A model generated the notes under the pieces. The model made no database searches. It saw only the letters and a list, made by a program, of their open reading frames with translations, and was not told the DNA's origin. From Podochytrium sp. JEL0797 (taxonomy: Eukaryota > Chytridiomycota > Chytridiomycetes > Chytridiales > Chytriomycetaceae): DNA of 11,782 nucleotides. Below are positions 1 to 6,900 of the stretch, piece by piece (position 1 is the first letter of the stretch; every line of letters starts with the position of its first letter). The position numbers were made by a program, and so were the translations under genes. The stretch covers positions 1-11,782 of the forward strand of contig JADGJG010000846.1 in assembly GCA_027596195.1 (NCBI GenBank). Direction: 5' to 3'.

Positions 1-657
1 AACGTACTCTTGGAGGATTTTTGACTCGGTCGTCTGCGGGTACCCAAAATCCATCATTTCGTCCAGCAATTCGTAAATAATGACAAAGTTGTCTCGGATG
101 GATTCTTCTTCGAGCTCCTTGAAGTACTCTTTGAAGACCTGGGGGGGTTCGTGATGGGTTCGTGAGAAATCAAAATGAGTCTCGAGCTCGACTCTTCGCA
201 GGCCCCTCCGAAAGGGACACACCACCACCGCACCTCACAGAGCTTCTGCAAAAACAACAGAATCGTGGCCGCATTCGAGTTCTTTTTCGTCATGGCCAGC
301 ACTGTCAGGAGGGGAGAGCGGGAAAAAAAAACAAGCGTCAATTTAACGCAACGATACCCCCACGCCTAACCCAGGCTCCCTCCTCAAACTCACAGTACAA
401 GTTGTTGTATCGAATATAAAGGAAATTGATGCCGTCTTCGGTGGACACGACGGGCGTGGTGGTGTGTTCTTCCTCTTCGGCCTCCATCACGAGTGGCATG
501 AACTTGTCCACGTACGACATGGGGATGTCGCCGCGGTAATCGCGTGAAATGAGGACCTGGGTTGCCGCATTCGTGTTCAGTGTGCCTGATCTGTTGAAGG
601 GGAAGGAGGCGGTACCTTGCCCTTGAGATCCAGGATGAAGACGGCGGAGAGAACCAT
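1..657 (-). CDS. APM1: AP-1 clathrin adaptor complex, mu subunit (5' part, four exons, runs off left edge)
   Basis: This is the medium chain of the AP-1 adaptor, which selects cargo with YxxPhi signals and links it to clathrin at the trans-Golgi network and endosomes. Exons read on the minus strand are 657-616, 556-394, 301-234 and 138-1, separated by GT-AG introns of 59, 92 and 95 nt. They join in frame to 137 residues. The start MVLSAVFILDLKGK is the family N-terminus, followed by VLISRDYRGDIPMSYVDKFM, then NNLYLLAMTKKNSNAA and, after the last junction, VFKEYFKELEEESIRDNF and EMMDFGYPQTTESKILQEYV. All of these are near-canonical for AP-1 mu in the longin-like N-terminal domain. The C-terminal mu-homology domain, roughly two thirds of the usual 420-450 residues, lies outside the window. 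The phrase DFGYPQTTESKILQEY favours AP-1 over AP-2 mu. The gene is divergent from SEC16. Confidence 0.93.
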
Positions 658-753
658 TTTGGCAAAAAATCGAATGGAACATCGACACGGAGCATCGACG
701 TTGTTTCCACTCCTTCACTTCTTCATTTCAAGAATTGCGAAACGCGTAAGGAG

Positions 754-769
754 CACATGTCGACATGTG
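754..769. promoter_or_regulatory. Perfect 16-bp palindrome, candidate dimer binding site
   Basis: The bases CACATGTCGACATGTG are their own reverse complement over all 16 positions. The site holds two CACATG/CATGTG E-box-like halves around a central GTCGAC. It sits 97 bp upstream of the APM1 ATG and about 200 bp upstream of the SEC16 ATG, where a dimeric activator or repressor could act on both. The binding protein is unknown; a bHLH-type factor is one guess from the CANNTG halves. Confidence 0.45.
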
Positions 770-858
770 ATGAGGGTTTTGAGTTCGTTTCTCTGACGTG
801 GAACGACTTGGTTAATGCACTCCTAGTTCTTTCTGATGGCAACTTATAACAGCAAGTT

Positions 859-870
859 TACTAATTAGTA
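859..870. promoter_or_regulatory. Perfect 12-bp palindrome TACTAATTAGTA
   Basis: The twelve bases are fully self-complementary with an AT-rich core containing TAATTA, the core recognised by homeodomain proteins. The site is about 100 bp upstream of the SEC16 ATG and its last base is the A of the upstream ORF's ATG. It could be a protein-binding site near the transcription start or simply chance in an AT-rich stretch. Confidence 0.3.
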
Positions 871-971
871 TGTGTGCCGTTCCACCTGGGTTCAGGCGAC
901 AGGCGAGTTGGATCAACCATTTTTTGCCTGCCACATTTTTTCGCAAACAATCGTCCATCACACCACAATGA
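870..971 (+). CDS. Upstream ORF in the SEC16 leader, stop overlapping the SEC16 start
   Basis: An ATG at 870 opens a 33-codon frame that begins MCAVPPGFRRQASWINHF and ends in TGA at 969-971. That TGA overlaps the SEC16 ATG at 968-970 as ATGA. If transcription starts upstream of 870, scanning ribosomes would meet this ORF first, and SEC16 translation would then depend on leaky scanning or on termination-reinitiation at the overlap. The peptide has no recognisable motif, so any role would be regulatory. The transcription start is not known, so the uORF may not be in the mRNA. Confidence 0.35.
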   Translation: MCAVPPGFRRQASWINHFLPATFFRKQSSITPQ

Positions 972-3900
972 CGTCCAACGGATTCGCGCCTCACGCACCG
1001 TTGGGCACAGCAGCGCGACCGAATCCTTTTGCGGCAGCGCGTTCGGCACGGGCGGCAAGGGCGGCCAACGCTTCGTTGTCTGTGGACGCGGCGGCAGAGC
1101 TTTTTGCGCGGAAGCCGGCGCCTTCTTCTTCTTCTTCTTCTTCCTCAGCAGCAGCAGCCGCAAGAAGCGCTGCAGCAGCAGCAGCAAGGAGTAGTGCAGC
1201 AAGCAGTGCACGAAGCAGCGCAGCAGGAACCAGCGGTGACAACTTCTTTGACTCTTTTGGTCTTCAGCCAGCGGTCAAAGACAAGGCCCTGTCGCCCACG
1301 CGCGCTGCGCCCTCTGCAAAAGTACTCGACGCCTTTGGCCTTTCGAAAGAGCAGCTCCCGCGACCCGTCTCTACAGCACCACGCCCCGCTGTTCGAGAGC
1401 CTCTCGCGCGCCCTGCCTCGAATCCGCAAAACACAAAAGCCAATTTGCAAACTACTCCTACCCACCCACCAAAACTCACTACACCGCCCGTGTCTAAGCC
1501 AATCGCTTCCCTTCCAGATGTCGAGACAATTACTGCTCCGCGGATGGACACAAAGGCCCCCATTGCACCACAACAACAACAAAATATTCCACGTGGCAGA
1601 TCGCCGTCCCCGCGAGGAAACAGAATCCTTTCTCCGAGTGAACCTTCCTTCTCGCCTGTTGCTGCTTCCGCAGTGGCAAAGCCTCCTTCCCCCAAAATTC
1701 AAAATGTCCCCATCGCAATGAACCAGACCCATACCGCGATTCTGCACCAAGTCGAGACCGCCGTGCACGCTCCGTCCTCTGCGTCTCCCGTCCGCTCCTC
1801 GACATCTTCCCTCCATTCTCGTTAGTTATTCTTTTGTTACTCATATTCCATTTTCTCGGTCTCATGAAATTTTTCAAACAGTTGGTCCAACTGCGTCGTC
1901 GTCTCCCGCCATCGTACCCCCCATCGTCGAGGAATCTCACCACGAGACTCCCTCCGCGGTATCCTCCGCGACAAACTTTTCCTCCATCCCCACGAACCCG
2001 TTTGCGACTCCCTCCACGACCAACCATCTCGATTTTGGCGAGTTCGCGGGTGACTACGAGCATGTCGAGTACTCGGTCGTTTCCGATCCCACCGTGTCCC
2101 ATCCTCCACCGGCCTCTGCGCAGCACTATCCAGCTCACGCGACAGCGGTGGATCACCCCCCTGTGCACGGATTCGCACCAACCCCCGCCGCTGCCGTTGA
2201 CTCGTACACGGACTTTGAGGACATCGACACCTCTGCGCGCAATTACGCGCCTTACGACGCTCAGTCCGAGCAGCAGCAACAACAGAGTCCTCAGAATCCA
2301 ATTGCGACGGATGCTGCGATTGTGTCGACGGACGATTTGGACGATCTCGTGTTTGGCGCGTCGGCGGCTTCGGAGGCGATTGCGGCGGTGGTGGATGCGG
2401 TGGGTGTGGCGGTGGATGCGCATCGGCATGATGATGTTGGGTTTGGTGGATTCGAACAACAGCAGAACCAGCAGCAGCAGCAGCAAGAGCTGGGAATGTA
2501 TCAGTATGATCAACACCAGCAGCAGCAAGAGTTGGGGATGTATGAGTATGATCACCACCAGCAGGCGCCCGAGCAATCGTACCAGTCGTATGATTACTCT
2601 CAGCAGGAGCCATACGGTTATTCGCAGGAGCAGCAGCAACCCCCACAGCAACTCCAACAGCAGGACACCCAACCGCACGATTTTGCGTATTCCGGAGAAC
2701 CCCAGCCTCACTCTGAACTCGACGCATACCAGCAATTCGAGCAACACGAAATGCAGCACGAGTACGGCGACTTTGGCTTCCCAGCTTCCGCCGAGACGCC
2801 CGCTACAGTCGCCAACGACTTTTCTACCGTTTCGCAAAACGGTTCGGCGATTCCGGAGTCCGCTCCAGTCCCTGAAACACACGCTCAACATCCTTTCGCC
2901 GAGTCCGCAGAGTACCCTCTCGAGCCTCAACACGAGCATCAACATCACCAGACTGAGCTGGACGCGTACCAGCAGTTTGAACAAACCACGATGCAGCAAG
3001 AATACGGAGACTTTGGATTCTCCAACACGGAGGCGACACCGCATGACGACTTTTCGTCCTTGATCCAGAACAGCAGCGTCCCCGCTTCTACCACTGTTCC
3101 TGCGCCCGCTGATACTTCATCGCACCACCAACAAGACGCGCACAACCCGTTCGGTGCCCCCGAAAGTCACACGCATTCGTCCCCGTTTGACGCGTTCGCG
3201 CCAACTCACTCTCAACAACCGCAAGAGTTTGAGTTTCAACAACAACAGGCGGCCGTTGTCTCCCCACCACCCCCACCCGCACACGTGTCGGAACCCGCCG
3301 CTCCTGTCGAGCAACCTGCACAGGACGTTCACGCAGAGAACCCGTTCGCGCAGGGTCCCGATTCCGCAGCGGCTGTTGCGTCGGAGAACCCGTTTGGCGA
3401 AGTGTCCGCGGCGGCCGCTCAAGATCCTTTTGCGGGGATTCCGGCGCCTGAGGCGGTTCCTGTGGGTGAGGGCGAGGCGTTCCCGGTTGGAGAGGGGCAT
3501 GGGGAGGTGCAGCAGGAGTATGCCCAGGAAGAGTATGCGGGACCGGTAGCGTACGATCCGCAGCAGTATCAAGGGTACGACGAGCAGCAGCAGCAGTATG
3601 AGTACTCGCAGTACCCTGGGTACGAGGGTGAGCAGCAACAACAGTACGACGCGTCGGGATACGATTGTAAGGGTTTCATTTTTCCTTTTGGGTTCGATTT
3701 TTTTTCTGACCATCCCAAATATTTTAGACAACGCATACTACGACCAACAGCAGCAGCGAGGAACGTACCAAGAACAATACGCTCCAGAAACGTACCAGCA
3801 CCAAGAGTACCCACCGTATTCCACGGAACAAGCACCCGAGCCACTCGTTTCTGAGCAGTATCCACAGCAACCACAACACCACGATCCACCAACTCCTGTT

Positions 3901-6900
3901 GCTGTTGACGCACCACCACCACCTGCCGTTGCTCTCCCGCCACCACCTCCACCCCCCGCGGCAGCTGTCGTTCCACCGCCAGCGGCCACTGTTCCTCCCC
4001 CAGTCGTGGAATCCCACCCCGCTGCAACCTTTGCACCACCCCCTGTCGCCGAATTCGCCGCCCCTCCGACGGCGCAGGAACACTACGGGCAACCGCCGGT
4101 TTCGTTGGACCAACCTATTGTTCAAGAAGCGAGTACCGCGTATTACGACGCGTCTGCTCCACAGCCGGTGGATGGACAGCAGCAGGAGTATGCCCCGGAA
4201 GGATATGGCGAGCACCAAGGATATACCGAGCAGCAACCTGCGTATCGGGAGTGGGATCAACAGGAACAGGTGTACACGCACGAACAGCCTGCTGAGACGG
4301 GATATGCGAACGATCAAGAGTATGATTGGAGTCAACAGCAGTATGGTGGAGAAGGGTATGATGCTGGGATGGCTGTGGAGGGTGGAGCTGGAGAGCAAGG
4401 GTATTATGAGGAACGTGCTGGGCAGTATGTTGGAGGAGAGGGGGAGGGAGGAGGGTATGTTTTGGATTCGGGGTATGCTGTTGCGAGTGGGGAGCAGTTT
4501 GAGGGGTATGGGGATAGGTTTGTATTTTTTTTGTGGGTGGGGAGAAGTGGGGATGCGTTGACTGAAAAAGAAATCTAGCGCCCATGTTCCCGCACCGGAC
4601 GCGAACATCCCGACACCGGAGCCGGTTGTGCCTGTTGCAGACCCTGTTGTGGCGCTCCCAACCCATATTCAGTGCATGAGCTGTTCTCACTTGCTTGACG
4701 TTGGAAGTCTTTTCTGCAACAAGTGTGGAACTCGTGTTTCTGTTGTGGCGCCACAACCACCCGCAGCAGAGGAGGCTCCCGCCCCGCCACAGATTCCTGT
4801 CACAAACACATTCGCCCCACCTCCACCTGCAGCGGCGAGTCACATGACTCCACCCACCAGTGCTTCAACCATGATTCCACCCCCGCCAGCCAACTTCAAG
4901 GCTCCACCACCACCCCCGCCAACTGCGGCATCTCTGCCGCCACCACCGCCCACCGGGACCCAAACTCTTACGGGTAAAGCTCCGACTCCGCGCGGAATCA
5001 CACGTACCCCGCGTGGACGATCTCACCAAGGATCCATGAACGAATCCATCCCGTTCAACAACGCACAACAACCGCAAGCGTTCCAACAACAACAACAACC
5101 ACCACCCCAACCGCTCCAGCAGCAACAGCAACCCTACACAACGACAACCATGAACACCATGATGTCCCCACAACAGCACGCGCAGCAGTTCCAACAGCAA
5201 CAAGGGTATGGCGCAATGGAACCTGCAGCTGCAGCACCCCGAGTCCCATTCAAAGACCCACTTGGACGAGACCGTGGACACGCGATCGGCACGTTTTCGT
5301 TTGGTGGGAAACTCGTTGTCACGTACCCCCTGCGAACGAAACGTGCCGTCATGAATGGAGGTGCGACTGTGATGGTGGAGAAGTCGTGTGCAGGGTATGT
5401 CAAGATTACTGGGGTTCAAGAGCTCGTGAAGGGATTGGATATGAGTGAATCTCACCATGCGCCGATTCTGGGTGCGCGGAGTAAATTGAAGAAGAAAGAT
5501 GTGGTGAGGGTTGCGGAGGAGGGAGTGAGGCGGGTGGAAGGGATGGTGGAGAGGGGGGAGGTTGGGGAGGATGTGAAGATTTTGTGGGGGTTGGTAAAGA
5601 TGTTTGTGGAGGGAGATGGGGTGTTGTTGAGGTGAGGAATTTTTTTTTGCGGGAGGGAGGGAAGAGGGCTGATTTTTTTTTTTGCAGTGGGAAACCGGAA
5701 GTGTCTGCCGCGATTCGCGACTTGCTGTTGAAGTCCATGCCTGCTCAGAACGTGACGACCGCGTTGGGTTCGATTCAGGCGTTGTTGTTGAAGGGGGATA
5801 AGGTGAATGCGTGCAAAGCGGCTGCGGATGCTCAACTTTGGACACACGGGTCTCTGATTTCCACGCAAATCGATCCCGACACTTACCGCGACGTGATCAA
5901 TTCGTTTATTCGATGTGGGTTCGGGTCTATTGATGCTGCCCACCCCGTGGACGAGACGGATCGTCCTGGTCTGCGCGTGCTGTATGCGCTGTTTGCGGGG
6001 TCTAAAAAGGACGCTGTGGGGATGTACTTGACGAATCCGGCGGACCATGAAGCGAGCTTTGTGTCGCTGGGGTTGTGGAAGGAAGCGGTGGCTTTGATTG
6101 TGGCGAACCGGACTCCTGGGGATGTGGTTGCGATTTCGGCGTTGGGAGATTTGTTGGCGAGTTATGGGATGACTGTTCCTGCGCACATTTGGTTTGTGTT
6201 TTTTTTTGTTCTTTGTTTTGGGAATGATGTGTCTTTTTTCTCACGATTCAAAAAGCTTCCTCCTGTCCAACGCGCACTCCCTGATTTCCGGAGCCGATGC
6301 GCCCAACGTCAAAGCTGTCCTTCTTGGTGCCGACCACTTGTACAATTACACGCGGTTCTCCAAAGACTTTGAAGCACTTCGCCTCACGGAACTCTTTGAA
6401 TTCAGCCAATCCTTGCTCAACAACATTGGTCTCTCTGGCGGTCTCGCACACCTCCAAGCCTACAAACTCGTCTACGCGCATTACCTTGCCGACCTGGGTC
6501 TCATCCCCCAATCGATCCAATACTGCGACTCGATTGAACAAGTGGTCAAAAACTACGGCAAGGGTGCGGGGAGCCCCTACTTTGGTCCCCCGTTCGCCAC
6601 AGGGCTCGGGGACCTCATTGAGCACTTGAGCATGGTCAACTACGCTGCGCAAGACAAGGAGGATCCTGTCAGCGGTGGGTCTGGGGCCACGATTCTCGGC
6701 AAATTGAATCCGAAACGGACTCTCTCGAATTTCTCCATCATGAGTATGGTTGACAAGGTGATGAGTAGTGCCGTTGGAGAGGATATTAGTGGACAGGCGC
6801 CGTCTTCTGTGGCGAGTGCGGCTGCTGCTGCGGCGGGGCAGGTCAAGGTTGGCGGGGAGAAGAAGACGGAGTTTTTCTTGCCGCCGGATATGATTCGGCC

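Larger units (their letters stand above)
658..967. promoter_or_regulatory. Divergent intergenic region between APM1 and SEC16
   Basis: These 310 bases separate the APM1 start (657, minus) from the SEC16 start (968, plus), so they must contain both promoters and both 5' leaders. Visible elements are an ACGCGT box at 742-747 (identical to the yeast MluI cell-cycle box, function here unknown), a perfect 16-bp palindrome at 754-769, a perfect 12-bp palindrome at 859-870 and a short upstream ORF at 870-971. I see no convincing TATA box for either gene. Shared control of two vesicle-coat genes is an inference from the arrangement. Confidence 0.7.

Noticed and set aside
742..747. ACGCGT as evidence of cell-cycle (MBF) control of APM1 or SEC16
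   Set aside because: It is a single six-base match; such a site is expected by chance often enough that it is noted only as a visible motif.
868..899. A 5'-UTR intron starting with the perfect donor GTATGT at 868
   Set aside because: The only nearby acceptors (CAG at about 894 and 899) would make introns of about 30 nt, far shorter than every other intron here, and no later AG precedes the ATG in a suitable context.
872..967. N-terminal extension of SEC16 from a GTG at 872
   Set aside because: Nuclear eukaryotic genes rarely start at GTG. The first in-frame ATG is 968 and the extension has no conserved feature.
2450..2660. CRISPR-like or satellite repeats
   Set aside because: The repeats are in-frame CAG/CAA glutamine codons in a coding exon, without regular spacers.
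1530..3044. A 504-codon open frame on the minus strand opposite SEC16 exons 1-2
   Set aside because: It spans the SEC16 intron and the complement of CAG/CAA repeats, giving poly-Leu text without recognisable features. It is a shadow frame.
5631..5690. SEC16 ending at the TGA at 5633-5635, with a second gene following
   Set aside because: The TGA lies inside a 56-nt GT-AG intron; joining 5631 to 5688 restores the frame in the middle of the conserved core, and both sides are parts of the same Sec16 domain pair.
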